A stretch of DNA of 64,000 nt, from NCBI RefSeq assembly GCF_000001735.4, contig NC_003074.8, forward strand, positions 17,925,261 through 17,989,260, written 5' to 3'. The notes beneath the pieces are model-generated. The model made no database searches and had not been told where the DNA came from. It saw only the letters and a program-made list of their open reading frames with translations. The translations under genes and the position numbers were made by a program. Shown here one piece after another: positions 41,371-53,493 of the stretch. The stretch's first letter is position 1. Every line of letters starts with the position of its first letter. This DNA comes from Arabidopsis thaliana (taxonomy: Eukaryota > Streptophyta > Magnoliopsida > Brassicales > Brassicaceae).

Positions 41371-41470
41371 ATTTCTTATCCGGAGATGGTAAAATCAGTT
41401 TCTCATTAACTTAACGATTTGGAATTTGGTACACACCGTTGATTTGAATGTTTTGAATCTGACGTCTTCT
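41371..41470 (+). repeat. Direct repeat copy B of the PTAC10 3' flank
   Basis: This is the partner of 40243-40345, about 1.1 kb away in the same orientation. It is diverged with small indels and probably an old local duplication. Confidence 0.6.
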
Positions 41471-42307
41471 TCTTTTTTTGTCAAAAAATGGAACTGATGT
41501 TTAAGTTCCAAAAACACAGCTACACATAGTTAAACATTGGTCCATGTGGCATTTCTATTATGGCATAGATGATATATAGATGTCCCACGTATCATTAGAT
41601 ATCGCACTTTTACCGCAGGTAGACTGTAGTACATTCAAAGCTGTAGTACAACATTTATTCCTCACCCTCCTTTTTTGTTTTCTTTTGCTCCGACGTATCA
41701 CGTTTATTGGGTCGTTTACTTTCTTATATTCCTTGTTTCCTCAAAACGTGAGTGCCGACAAAAGAAAAGAAAATATCAAAATCAAAATGTGATGAGTTCG
41801 ACTGAAATATCTCTTCAAGTGAGTAACTAGCTCAAAGTAAGACCGGTTCGCTCACACTTTTTTGTAGCAATCAAGATGGTATGTTTCACATTTTTTGGAC
41901 CATTTTGGAATTTGCATGTTTGGACGATCACTCGGACCGTAATTTCCAACCGTCCTTGCCGTGAAATCTCACAACATGCGTCCAATATAGGTGGGAACCG
42001 CACCGACGATACGCATTAAATACTTACAAAATTTTCCTTCATTAATTATTTTTAAGCAACAAGCTTGAAATTTAGCATCACAAATGCGTCAAGAACAAAC
42101 AAAAGAAAGATGCATTTTTTACAAAAATTCTTAAATAAAAAACTATTTAAAAAACAACCAAAAACAAAGAAGGCATAAGAACAAAAACGACATAAATATA
42201 TGTTAAACCATTAGAAATCTAATTAGTTCTGAATCCATATTTTATCATTGGAGGACATATCATGTGTAATGTTCGTGCCCATAGTGACTAAAGTTGATCT
42301 AACGGTG

Positions 42308-43192
42308 TCAAAGGCACAAAGCGGCCTTAACGTCGAGCCTCCAAGCAAAACCACCACCGACGTCCATTCTCCACACGTCGCAAGGCACCGTGACTGAGCC
42401 TCTCTCACGATTTTGACACGTGTACTGGAGTTTCATTCTGCATGTGAATCCAGGGGACGTTAGCATCGGCCTCTCCCTCATCACCAACCGTACGATCACG
42501 TGAAAACTATCGCCGCTAGTTATCTCCGGTGCACCTTCTTCCACGGGAATAATATCCCTAGCCATCTTCCGATACGCGTCATTAGTCCACGTGACTCTCC
42601 CTGAACCGTCGGATATGAAACCAGGACACGTGTCTCTCACAAGATTCATCTTCCTTTCTTCATCTGACCTCCCTAAACCGTAACCGTCAATCCAAGCGTC
42701 CGTTACACGCTCCACCGTCATACACGACGAAATCACCACCGTCCTCTGCACAATCTCCGGTGTCTGATAAGCCGGTGTGAGCATCCCTCCGCCGTCTTTG
42801 AAACTCAACCATAACGGACCCTGCCGCTTCTGCTTCTCCACCGCCGCCTTAAGATCTATAGGTTTCTCCGGTAATAGAGAAAGAGTCACCGCATTAGCAC
42901 TGCCGTGAACGACGGGTTTATCCGACGTCTTCCGCCGGGTGCACCTCTTGGCGTTACCACCATTCTCCTTCAGCTGATGACATTTCCTCTTTCTTCTACT
43001 AGCTGATCTAAAGGAAACGTCGGAGCTTCCGCCGCCGCTATCTCCGCTGGATACGGGATTTACTCCGCCGGGGCTGGCCGGTTTAGGAGCAATGGGACGA
43101 AATCGAAGCATGATGCGATCTGCTTTGGAAAGATCGTACGGTCCAGAGCCAATGGCGTACCTAGCTATGCAACACCCTCCCCTACCGTCCAT
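42308..43192 (-). CDS. AITR1: ABA-induced transcription repressor (AITR/DIG family)
   Basis: A single exon encodes 294 aa, starting MDGRGGCCIARYAIGSGPYDLSKADRI. It has a basic cluster (RRKRKCHQ ... KRCTRRKTS, ~residues 65-92) as a likely nuclear signal, a conserved central block (WLSFKDGGGMLTPAYQTPEI, VVISSCMTVERVTDAWI, WTNDAYRKM) and a C-terminal LDVKAALCL. Leu-rich C-termini of this kind are the LxLxL repression motif type of AITR proteins. From memory this locus (AT3G48510) is AITR1, also called DIG1, an intronless ABA-inducible repressor that dampens ABA signalling. Two CACGTG G-box/ABRE cores and a TATA box just upstream agree with ABA induction. There are no in-frame breaks. Confidence 0.85.
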   Translation of the reverse strand: MDGRGGCCIARYAIGSGPYDLSKADRIMLRFRPIAPKPASPGGVNPVSSGDSGGGSSDVSFRSASRRKRKCHQLKENGGNAKRCTRRKTSDKPVVHGSANAVTLSLLPEKPIDLKAAVEKQKRQGPLWLSFKDGGGMLTPAYQTPEIVQRTVVISSCMTVERVTDAWIDGYGLGRSDEERKMNLVRDTCPGFISDGSGRVTWTNDAYRKMARDIIPVEEGAPEITSGDSFHVIVRLVMRERPMLTSPGFTCRMKLQYTCQNRERGSVTVPCDVWRMDVGGGFAWRLDVKAALCL

Positions 43193-43301
43193 TTTTTCTC
43201 GCTATCTATATCACTCTTGATATTTTTGTGTAAAGAATGTTTGAGAATTAGGTAAAAGCTTTACTTGAGCTGAGGAATACACTGAACAGAAATGGTAAGG
43301 G

Positions 43302-43308
43302 TTTTATA
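43302..43308 (-). promoter_or_regulatory. TATA box of AITR1
   Basis: TATAAAA on the minus strand lies ~110 bp upstream of the ATG at 43192. Transcription would start near 43275. Confidence 0.6.
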
Positions 43309-43324
43309 ACGTCTGTGATCTGGA

Positions 43325-43364
43325 CACGTGTTGGAGTCTATACTAGTTGTGACATGGACACGTG
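43325..43364 (-). promoter_or_regulatory. Paired ABRE/G-box elements upstream of AITR1
   Basis: Two perfect ACACGTG/CACGTGT cores, at 43325-43330 and 43359-43364, are spaced 34 bp apart and sit just upstream of the TATA box. Two ABREs close to a promoter are the usual arrangement for ABF/AREB-driven, ABA-induced genes. Confidence 0.7.
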
Positions 43365-43369
43365 TCTTT

Positions 43370-46300
43370 GCCTGCACGCTTGTGGTTGTGTTGGGTCTAG
43401 AAGACAGTAGTAAAGGGTTTGGGTTGCACATGGAAAGTTATTCTCTCTTTTTGTTTTTTTGCCTAAGTTATTCTCCCAACTCTAACCATTAATTTTACCG
43501 TTCAGTAAAAAGAACTGTAACTTTATATATTAGTGTAGGAGAAAAAAAAGTTTGGTCTATGCTATGACAGGAGTGATAGTTCTTGTTGCAAGAAGAAAAC
43601 ATAGTTCTTGTTGAAGATTATGTATTTTGGGTCGAGTTTTTTTTTTGGTTAACTTCACATAAATCTATGCATATAATCTTTTTGATTATTTTTACCACTA
43701 ACCCTCAACTCATTGCTTCGTTTTGGGGCAACGTCAAAAAAATGTTAGGCAAAAAGATAAAAAGGTATAATTTGGTTAAAATTAGTGACAACATCCCTAT
43801 ACAATTGTGAACGAACTAATAAGATTCTTGGACTTTCGTATATTTCCCAACCACACTCTTAAAACTAATCCATATACTATAAATTTAAGAATAACACAGT
43901 TTTTTTATTTAAGTTTTTTTTTTGTTATTTGCCAATCAAGTACTAATACAACCATATATAGAGTGGATCACTGGTCAGTAATTAGTTCCAAAATTTGCAA
44001 ATTAATCTCCACTTACGAAGCGATTTACTGATGTAACAATAGTGAAGAGATGGCAAAATCAAGTTAAAATATCTGACAACAAAAATGGTTTTTATACGCA
44101 CGAGTCACACGACTCAAAAGGTGATGAGTCGATCGATTATAATTATAATCATTGACCAAGTCTAAATTTAAAGCGAATGGCATCTTAATTAAATTTAAAG
44201 TGATTGTGACAAATTAGATCTGAAAGGGGACAAGATGATCTCATGCGTAAATGAACTTAAAGATTTGGTGACAAAAATAAAGATTAGTGCCAATGGAGTT
44301 AGGTAATCGTTATTGAAATATCAAGAAGGAATATTGATTAATCAAATATACTCCTATTGTACCTATCTATAGTAAATGATTATAACAAGTATAATCATCT
44401 ATATCTGGTTTATAGGTGTTTCCTTAATTTAGCTATTAATATTAGAGGAATTCTTATGGACAAAACTTGGATACATTCATAATACATATATAAATTTTAC
44501 TTGAGCTTCTGCTTCGAGATCTTCTTTTGAGGATAGACATATTCAAACAATAACGGATTTGACAAATAACAGTTATAGTTTGACCAGTAAATGAGTTTAA
44601 TGGCTATTAGCGACTTGATATATATGTTTTACGAGTTCGAATCTAATTTTTGCAAATGGGAACAAAGAAAAAATTTAGGCCAGTGGACCTATGCCAAACA
44701 AAGAGTTTGATTGTGTAACTTTGTTTTCTCAAGAGATGGTAATTAGTTTCAATCTTCTATATGCGTCAGATACATATTACTGTCCAAACCATTTTAAATT
44801 TCTGATGAGCTAAAAACATTCTCAAAAAGACATTATTCAATCTGTTTGAAGTCTATTTTTTTGGGTAGAATAATAAACATCTCATAAGAGTTCAAACCAA
44901 AATCTTAGTCTCCAAAGATTTTTTGTTATCCGTCGGCTTAGTTTCTAGGATTATCTTGTTAATCGCCAGCTTTAGCTTTGTAAAACTCTATCTATAATCT
45001 ATCTTTCAGTGAAAAAAACGAAAAAAAGGAGTTCAAACCAAAATCATATGCACCAACAGTTTAGTCTAAAATAATTTGGATGTTAAGTAATATTTAGATA
45101 ATACGATTGACTGTATTATAGAATAACGGAATTGTATTAAATAAATTTTATGTAGAATGAAAAATAAAAAATCATTAAAAAAAATTAATTTCTATATGTC
45201 ATAAAAAAGGTTCATTTAATCCCTTGGTTTATGAATGATAAAATGAGTGAATATAAACCAGTCAGAATTTATAGTTTTGGTTCGTAATATTTGTTGTCGT
45301 TTCATAACTTAGGTTCAAATCTGAGAGTGAGTTAATAAACAAAATTCCCAAATCTTAAACTTAGACTAGAGTTCTAACCAAACAAATCTTGTAAAAAACT
45401 ATTTAATCTTAGATTTGGGATAGTAGTGTTCGAAGGTGCGAGGGAATCTAGAAAGTATTACGAGTGGTCCGTGTTGTGAACTTTGCATGAGAACACGCAA
45501 AAGGACACGTTAAGACAATTCATTAGCTTATGTTTATAATAATCTTTTTTTTTTTTTTTGCTAAGAATATGTTTATAATAATCATCACATAAACTATTAG
45601 TAGTTAACTTTATTTGTTTATTTAATCAAATGAAATTAACCAAAACCAGTTATACTAAGCATAAAGTACTCATCACTTTTTTATATGTTTTAAGTACAGC
45701 ACATTTATCGCTGGAAGTGTTTTCACTCTAGAACCACAATCTTTTTTTCGACTAAGACATCAGTAGTCAAATATTCAAATCTAATTTGGTATAAGTCATT
45801 ATAATTATGATTATGTTAGCATGTTTTCTTATAAATATCAGGTTTTAGAGTTGGTAACTCCGTCCACACTTTGGTTTTCCAATTTTTCTTGAAGTTTTTG
45901 AAATCTTGTTAGTTTGTGAACTACAAAACTCGGAAAAACAAAATTAAATATCATTAGGTTTAATATGGTTAGCTAGAATGATCTTAATTGTTTTTTTCAG
46001 TGGAGTTTTGGAATCAACATTTGGAATTGTAGTTCAAAAAGATTTTAATATCTTTAAAAAATAAAATAATAATATCATTTCGTACGGTTTAATATGTGGA
46101 ATTAACATTTCATTCAAATATGAGTCGTGGACCATATATATTTGCATTCACGATCAATAGTTGCATTGCTTCTGCTTTGAGATAAACAGCATGGACTGAT
46201 CAAGATGACTTCTTATTGGAAATGGTATGTGTTTTCAACATCACTAGATTTGTTTTTGGGTATCCAATGTTTTCTTTTTTCCGTTTACAACTATTTTTTC

Positions 46301-49300
46301 AGTCTAGTTTAGCAAAAAAAACTATTTTTCAGTTTTCATGTTTATAATAATTTAATTAGTAAATTGTTTGGATCATATAGTGTTAGACTTAGAAGTTTAA
46401 TTTTTTCTTTGTACGTCTTGATTTTTTGGACTGATTAGCCATTTCAAATATATAATATAATTACTATGTTTGGGAAGAAAAAGAAAAAAAGTGATTCATT
46501 GATTGGTGGGCAAGGCTTGGTAGTTACTTGTATAAAATATAGTAACAAAAATGTTCACCCTCTTTTAATATGCCGTCTGGAACACGTGGCACGTCTCATA
46601 TAGGTTGCCACAATACCTAGTACCTACCTACGCAATTTGAATATTTGGTATGTTCATAAGATAAGTTTCACAAATCTTATCAGTTCAATTAATAAAATAT
46701 GATTCGATTCTTATAATTAATATTGAGTTGATCTTCCGATGAAGACAGTTGTTCTGAGGGCCATCTAATATTATATTCGCACTTCAAGATTAACTTCAAG
46801 ATAGTTCTAAAATGTAAGGAAGCAATGTTATCTTTTATATGCGAGGAGGAAAGTTTTGAAAACCAAATTATACGGATCAAAGTTCTTATAAAACAGTAAT
46901 TAATTAAATCTAAATTACACCAACAAAAGCTAATTATAACTCATTTATCTTTCTTGTTTCAGGAAAACGTAAATAAACTCCTAAATACTGAATAATAAAC
47001 AATATTATTTGAGTATCGATTAATTGTGTACTGTGTACATGAGCCTCGTCAATTGCAATGTTTATACCAACCAATTACCTTTAGTTTTATACAAGAACAT
47101 TATTTTCATATTATCGTATCTCTGGACCGTGCCAACTGCCAAGTGACTTACTTGAACTTGAATATAAAGATACACGTAACTCTCACATGAAATTCAGGGA
47201 AAAGGTTAAAAAGTTGAGATGTGCTTCCATAATCGGAATGGTGTATGTAATGTACATAATAAGATTACATATAATTTATGCATAACTTATAATACGATAA
47301 GTGGAGGATTCCAAAGGTATAATATGAATTGACCAAGATTTACGTCACTCCTCTTGTATAATGAATAAAAAGTAGATACAAGCCTAAATTACTACAATAA
47401 TTAACATTTGTTCTATCTATATATAGTACATGATATAGATATTATTTTATACGTGATAATTGGAGCCTGGAGGGTTTCCCTTTAGAGAAGTCTCTAATAA
47501 TAGTGATTAGAACAACCAAACGAACGATTTACTTTCTAAAAGTAGAAAGCGGACAATCTCTTATCTTTAGAATATAAAAGAAATAACATATGCTTTTCAT
47601 TTTTCAAAGATATTGATTACATAGGAAAGAAAACATTGATTACGTTCTATAATCTCACCTGCTGCTTTGATACCTAATTGTATAATTAATTAGTATCCGA
47701 TACAGTAATAGTAGTACACAGTTCGCGTCGCCAACAGTTTTCGTAACAAATACTACTATAGTACTATCATCCGCAAATTAATTGATTATTAACTAATGAA
47801 ACCAATGGAGATCGTCATTTAGTAATCACAAGTGAACTCAAGAGAACAAAAGCAGACATGTTCGACCAATGAAAACTAGCCAACCCGAAATAAGATATTT
47901 ATTAGGGTTTAAAGAATTTGTGAGAATAGAAGAATTAGGTTCGTCTTGAAGGCCGTAAAAGTCCCAAAACCAAGAATCCTAACTTGGAAAAATGACGAAG
48001 TTGTTTGAGCCACGTGTGAGGACTGTAATCTGGTTGGTAGAACTAGGATGAGTCACCAAGCTAGTGTCCCCTGTAGGACAATAGCACTACTAGATAGATG
48101 TCTTTTACTCCAATTATACCAAAGTAGCCATGACTAGACCACTTCTCCATTTGTTTTTTATTTGATGTTCTACTCTCAAAACTAATAAAGGTTACCGGCC
48201 GTTTGATAGGCTTACTTTTACACACAGACATATCCACAAATTATGTGGTTATATACAATGGCGGTCCTAATGAAGATTGAGAAAAATTACTAGCACAATT
48301 GGCAAATTTTGGTTATTGAAAATTTTAAATGAACCTACTCACCTAGGTAATGATAGTATAATACTAAGGAAAATGTATTGGAGTGATGATTTTTGAAGAC
48401 TTTTATTTTTTTTAACAAAATTCTGTTACTCAATTTATTATTTGCAAATGTCTTCCCAATCTGGTGTTATTGAACATATAATTCACTTAAAATAGTTTAT
48501 AATAAATTACATCCCCTGTTTTTTATTCAATAGTTTATGGAAGTCATATAAAATTTGTTGTATTTTAAAATTTATGAATTTAGCTTATAATTTATAGAAA
48601 CAATTGCTGGGTTTTGATATAGCAGATTAGCAGTTGGAGCAATAATTCAAAAGCTTATATAAGAGTTTTCAAATTATTGTGCGAAAACAATCTAGACTTT
48701 TTATTTGTTATTTGAATTATGTATTTTCTACTGTTTTCGAAATATGATCATACAAAGATGAGACGAAACATTTTAATAAAATCTTTGAAATGTTTCTAAT
48801 TAATTAAAGAAAATATTTTTTCTAATTAATAAAAAATATATATATATATATTTTTTTAAAACCAATGGAGAAATAAAAATTTAGTATTTCCTTAAACAAA
48901 TGATTTTGATATTAACTATTTTAACTATAAACTAATATATTCTAATTATAATTAAACAATTTTTACCCATAACTAATGACAATTAAAATAAATAAATGAC
49001 TGATTTTGGACAATGTTCAAATGTTCTTCTCTTTTAAAAATATAAAGATAGATCATTGCTCGCTGAAAATTGTTGACAACTTGACATCTAAGCGATCGGT
49101 GTGTGCCTTTGTAAGTTAGGTTGATTCTACAGAGTGAGATTAACTCTGTGAACTAATAAAATTGTGGAGAATGAGAGAGTGATGAGATTTTTGAAGTAAG
49201 ATGCGTATAATTATTTATACTACCTTGAAGGGTTTATTTGGGTTATAATTAGAATTGTATTGTGGTCTCTGTATAGTCTTGGGCTTTATATGTTGGGCTA

Positions 49301-49330
49301 AATATTGTTAATCCCACAAAAAACAAAAAA
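43370..49330. other. Large AT-rich intergenic region with one small retroposon
   Basis: Nearly 6 kb contains no convincing gene. ORFs are short and scattered (for example 43583-43810, 43807-44031 and 46689-46880) and lack domains. It holds a 124-bp retroposon with target duplication near 44905, and simple AT repeats such as the TA run at 48838-48851. Near 44630 and 45770 are short stretches resembling tRNA-like or repeat-derived sequence that I could not assign. Confidence 0.5.
44888..45045 (+). mobile_element. Short 5'-truncated non-LTR retroposon with 17-bp target duplication
   Basis: The 17-mer GAGTTCAAACCAAAATC occurs at 44888-44904 and again at 45029-45045. It brackets a 124-bp insert (44905-45028) that ends in an A-rich tail (GTGAAAAAAACGAAAAAAAG). 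A long target duplication plus A-tail is the hallmark of LINE-machinery insertion. The insert, with GTCGGCTTAGTTTCTAGGAT, resembles a LINE 3' UTR, so a severely 5'-truncated LINE copy is likelier than a SINE. Orientation is plus, judging by the tail. Confidence 0.75.
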
Positions 49331-49416
49331 TCCGACCTGCCGGAATCGAACCAGCGACCTAAAGATTTGCTGTCACAGACTACAGTCTTCCGCTCTACCA
49401 ACTGAGCTAAGGTCGG
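49331..49416 (-). tRNA. tRNA-Tyr (GTA) with intron
   Basis: Reading the minus strand from 49416 gives acceptor arm CCGACCT, a D-arm TAGCTCAGTTGGTAGAGC, anticodon GTA in a CTGTAGA loop once a 13-nt intron (TCTGTGACAGCAA) is removed, a TTCGATTCC T-arm, and the matching AGGTCGG with discriminator A at 49331. Intron position directly after the base 3' of the anticodon is the standard one, and all plant nuclear tRNA-Tyr genes carry such an intron. A T-rich run follows on the minus strand (the A-rich stretch at 49317-49330 on plus), which fits a Pol III terminator. Confidence 0.95.
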
Positions 49417-49843
49417 ATGCTGCAATACATTCGCTTTGTTTACTTTATTAACAAATGTTTACAACTAAGAATAAGCTACATGTCTACAACAATGCAAAAG
49501 AATTGACATTATAGACATTCTCATTGGTTTGGTTCTCACTGTTCACATTTCATTTAGCTTCAACATCTACATGGCCAGTTCCTAACTAGATTATTGATTT
49601 TTGGGCTTATTTGGTTATTTTCGGTTTGCTCAATCCAATTTGGTTTCGTTTGGGTCAGCGGCAAGACTACAAGCTCTATTTCTAACTCGATGCAAAAAAT
49701 TATGTTTCAAGGAATTGAACCAAAACTTACCTGATTATATTCGGTTTTGGTATGTTTTACAAATTTATACAGATTGATTTCGCAGGCAGGAGTATTGCCA
49801 CACTGATATTCTATATATAAATAACTCGTTTTTACATATTCTA
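49417..49843. other. Spacer between tRNA-Tyr and CYP94B3
   Basis: This is the tRNA upstream flank, which includes CAA-type bases near its start as common for plant tRNAs, and the CYP94B3 3' UTR. No gene is seen. Confidence 0.4.
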
Positions 49844-51364
49844 TTAAACGTTGTTAAGGATGTGACTTCTTCTCTTGATCTTCACCTTAAGCCCACCAGC
49901 CATATGAGCCGTTAAAAGAGGAACAAAAACCGGCCGGTCTTTGTTAACCGGCACAATCTCAAACCGACTCAAAACAGAACCAACGACGTATTTCATCTGC
50001 ATAAATGCCATCTCTTTCCCTACACAAACCCTCGGCCCGGCTTGAAAAACCGGAAATTTGTAGGGACTAATAGGTTTCAAAACCGGTCGTGTACTCCCCG
50101 GTTCAGAATCAAACCACCGGTTCGGGTTAAACTCTTCTGAATCCGTACCCCATAGCGTCTCCATCCTCCCCATACCGTATGGGAAATAGGTCACTTTGTC
50201 TCCTCTCTTGACACGTGTCCCATCAGGCAAAACGTCGTCGTTTGCAGCATGTTTAGAGTCCCACGAAACTGGAGGATATAGCCTCATGGCTTCACATAGA
50301 CAAGCCTTCGTGTAAGCCATCTCTTTCAAATCCTCAAACCCTAACCCTAAACTCACCAACGGGTCCACTTCTTCTAAAATCTTCCGCTCCACGTCATCGT
50401 TCTCAGTCAACAACCAAAACAGCCACGTCATCGCTGCTGACGTTGTATCTCTTCCCGCCATGATAAAACTAATAACCATGTCCCTCACTGCTTCGCCGTT
50501 GTGGCCGGCGGCTAGAAACCTCGACAAAAGATCTTGCTTTGCTTCTGCTCCGGTTCCGATCTCAAGACTCTTCTTCTTAGCTCTGACAATCTCAGAGACC
50601 AACACGTGCACGGTCCTGATCGCTTCCCTAAGCTTCCTCTCGCTTCCCACGTTCAACACACGCTTCGTTTTCCAAACAGCGTAAATAGGCTCCGTGGCAC
50701 GGCGAGCACTAATCTCAGCAGCGGTGTCAAAAGCCTCCACAAGTGGATTAACGGGTCGGGTTAGATCCAAACAATCCGGATCCCAACCCAACGAGACTTT
50801 ACAAACAACATCAAAAGCAAAACGTTTCAAAACATCTTGCAAATCCACGGTCGTACCAACATCAGCCGCCGTGGATAAAACCGGGACTAGACGGTTCTCC
50901 ACTTCGTCTTTAAGAACCTCAAAAGCAAAACTCCTAAGCGAGCGAGTGGAGAACTCGTGGCTAGCGAGTTTGCGCTGCGAGCTCCATGAGTGACCGTCGA
51001 CATTGAATATGCCTCCACCGAGAAGATCACCAAGAAGATCAGTAAAAGGTTTACCTTTAGGGAAGTTAAAGAAGTTTGTTTTGAGAATGTACTCGACGTT
51101 TAATGGGTTTGTTGTGATGATGGTGCGACGGTTGCCGAGGAGAGGAACTAAGATGGTTTGAGACGGAGAGAGACGGAGAAGCTCGGTGTACCATTGAAGA
51201 AGACGATGACGGTTTTTGTTGAAAGAGAGTATGGAGCCAATGAGTGGATACGATGGTGGTCCATATGTGGTGTTTTCTTGGACTTTTTTAGTTGAAGATG
51301 AAGATAAAAAGAAGATGATGGTTATAAGAAACGCTAGTATCAAAAAACTCAGAAGAAATGCCAT
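49844..51364 (-). CDS. CYP94B3: CYP94B3, jasmonoyl-isoleucine 12-hydroxylase
   Basis: A single exon gives 506 aa, typical for an intronless CYP94. The N-terminal hydrophobic anchor (~1-24, FLLSFLILAFLITIIFFL) places it on the ER. P450 landmarks are the I-helix AGRDTTSAAMTW, the ExxR motif in EAMRLYPP, the FNPNRWF PERF region, and the heme loop FQAGPRVCVGKE with Cys447. The CYP94 family omega-hydroxylates fatty acids; CYP94B3 hydroxylates the hormone JA-Ile at carbon 12, starting its inactivation and ending jasmonate signalling. Wound and jasmonate induction is known for this gene, but I do not see a proximal G-box. Expected AT3G48520. All key residues are intact. Confidence 0.94.
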   Translation of the reverse strand: MAFLLSFLILAFLITIIFFLSSSSTKKVQENTTYGPPSYPLIGSILSFNKNRHRLLQWYTELLRLSPSQTILVPLLGNRRTIITTNPLNVEYILKTNFFNFPKGKPFTDLLGDLLGGGIFNVDGHSWSSQRKLASHEFSTRSLRSFAFEVLKDEVENRLVPVLSTAADVGTTVDLQDVLKRFAFDVVCKVSLGWDPDCLDLTRPVNPLVEAFDTAAEISARRATEPIYAVWKTKRVLNVGSERKLREAIRTVHVLVSEIVRAKKKSLEIGTGAEAKQDLLSRFLAAGHNGEAVRDMVISFIMAGRDTTSAAMTWLFWLLTENDDVERKILEEVDPLVSLGLGFEDLKEMAYTKACLCEAMRLYPPVSWDSKHAANDDVLPDGTRVKRGDKVTYFPYGMGRMETLWGTDSEEFNPNRWFDSEPGSTRPVLKPISPYKFPVFQAGPRVCVGKEMAFMQMKYVVGSVLSRFEIVPVNKDRPVFVPLLTAHMAGGLKVKIKRRSHILNNV

Positions 51365-53488
51365 ATTGTTTAATTGTTTTTTGTTCTTGGTTTTTTTTTT
51401 GTGTTGGTGTGTTGGAAAGAGTTTGTGAATGTGCTTTTTATATTGCTAATTAAGTGTTTGTGTGTGTTCTTGGTGGGTATTGCGTGTGTGTATATAGAAA
51501 GGGAAAGGTGGCGGGTCCGGACCAATCTGTCCCGAAACATATCGCTTTTAGTATTAATTTGATTTCTTATATCACATTTTGATCGACGTAACACGGTATT
51601 ATACTATTATGTGTCTACGGAGATATTATTTTATCTCCTTTTTTGTCTTTAGTGTAGCTGTATGTCACTGTTTCATTCCTTTTTTTAGTCTAATATATAG
51701 TATCTTTTTTTGAGAATTGTCCTAACGAAAATATAAATGTTTAGTCAGGCTATTTTGTCTCTTTTAGGATGACGATATTGTTTCGAGTTCCTAATACTGT
51801 AGTATAGATTTTCTCTTTTAGTGATAAGCTCCATCAGGATATTGAACTGTTAGTGTAACTGTGAGTATGTATCATCAAATGATTAATATTGTAATAAGCA
51901 CATTGAACAACTTTCCTGAAAAAACCACATTTGTGTATAAGGAATTTATAAAATTAAAAAAAAAACAAAAAAAAAGAATTTATAAAATTAATAGGACATC
52001 AAACATTTCTTTTAATTAATTTATTCGTTTATTACATATTGTTTGGCTTACTTGACCCTTTATTTATCGCTCGTTTGCTATCTAAGCCGCTTTTGTGTTT
52101 CCTAATTTGACGTGTTGCAAACGCTTTGGCGACGCAGAAGTCCAAAGTTTTAGAACGTGGCATATCTCCGACAAAACCACGATAGAGACTATGACGCAAG
52201 GAAAATAGACCTATATTAAAGTAACTAAATTAATTATAGTGTACTTTGAATGGTTAACAAAAAAACTCAAATGATATACGACATCTCCATTAATGGTTAC
52301 AATATTACGAAACATCCAAACATTATATTAATATTTGTTAGGTCAAAATTTGAATCGAACCGTGGTTTCTAGAATATAATACATGTATTAATGGTATAGT
52401 TGAAATTTGAATGGTAGCTTGAAAACATGAATTTCGCTCCGGCTTACAATATGTGTTAATAATCACTATTCTAATGTCTTAAAAATAATTAAGCGATTAT
52501 ACTTTTGATAAAATGGTCGGGTGTCAAATAAATCTGGAGGCGAAATGTAGAAAAGTAAACATTGAAAAGAAGAAAACAAATACTAGCAAGAGCCTGACAA
52601 AACTGTTCCCACTCGAACAAGAGCTATTCAATTGTGCACGTGTTTCTTTAGGCTTGAATTTAACCAGTAAAGTCAGTTTTATATGAGACGAAAGAAAGAT
52701 GAACTTGATTTCAGCCACTCACGTTGTCGATACCGTCTTTTCTTGCTCGCACACAAAATAATTACGGAATTGAACAAAAATAACGGCGCCGTTCTATAAA
52801 TTATATGAGCCAACATAATTGATTGGTAGCACGCAAAAAAAATGACTTAAGAAAAGGAACAACCGTTTTTTGTCTTCATGACTTCACCGTCCAAAGAACT
52901 CGTGGGTTATACAAGAGATATTTTTCCAGATGTATACAACATTTCGTTGTTGATGTTGTAATGTAATAGTTATACCAGATTTCTATGATAATTTTGACAA
53001 ATAAAGGTTTCTATTTTTTTTTTTGAAAATTTTATTGTAAGTGGATGAGAAATTTCATAACTTATTTGATCAATAGACGCCAAAGCAGTGTAGAAAACAA
53101 TTTTTGTGATCAATCACAATCTAGAATGCATGAGAAATTTATTAAAGTCTAATAGAGTCGGTGTAATAACTAATTACCTTGTTCTAAAACTAACATGATA
53201 AAATAAAATTCGTTTTAGCATATACTTACATCATGTTCAATATCAATTGTAAGCCAAATGAAAAGCAAAGAAAGGCAGAAGCAAAAAAACTTCACATAGC
53301 CTTTTAGCCTCAATCCATGACTTGTTTCTTGTTGTTGTTGTTGTTGAGTTATCTTCTTCCTCTCGACATGAACTCTATTAGCTTCTTCTTCTTTCCTTTC
53401 TTATGGTAAACGATCTTTTGCTTCACCTCTTCTCACGTCTTCTCACTTTTTCTTTTGCAAGTTTAATGAAATGTTTCAAGTTCAATAA
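51365..53488. other. CYP94B3 upstream region
   Basis: This 2.1-kb region upstream of CYP94B3 (minus) contains a TATA box and a 5' UTR of ~45 nt. No second gene is seen. Small ORFs such as 51374-51562 and 52524-52718 are low-complexity. GTGCACGTGTTTC at ~52634 contains a CACGTG core but is 1.2 kb from the ATG. The Copia insertion begins at 53494. Confidence 0.5.
51436..51443 (-). promoter_or_regulatory. TATA box of CYP94B3
   Basis: ATATAAAA on the minus strand lies 72 bp upstream of the ATG at 51364. Transcription would start near 51410. Confidence 0.65.
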
Positions 53489-53493
53489 CAACT

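Larger units (their letters stand above)
40149..42307. other. Spacer between PTAC10 and AITR1 with duplicated segments
   Basis: The pTAC10 3' UTR starts here. A partial copy of 40243-40345 recurs at 41371-41470, and a second pair of repeats lies at ~41090 and ~41255. A possible minus-strand transcription unit occupies ~40390-40920 and is listed separately. ORFs such as 41580-41792 have no recognisable domain. Confidence 0.5.

Noticed and set aside
48838-48851. TATATATATATATA run
   Set aside because: Ordinary simple repeat in an AT-rich spacer, no function to argue.
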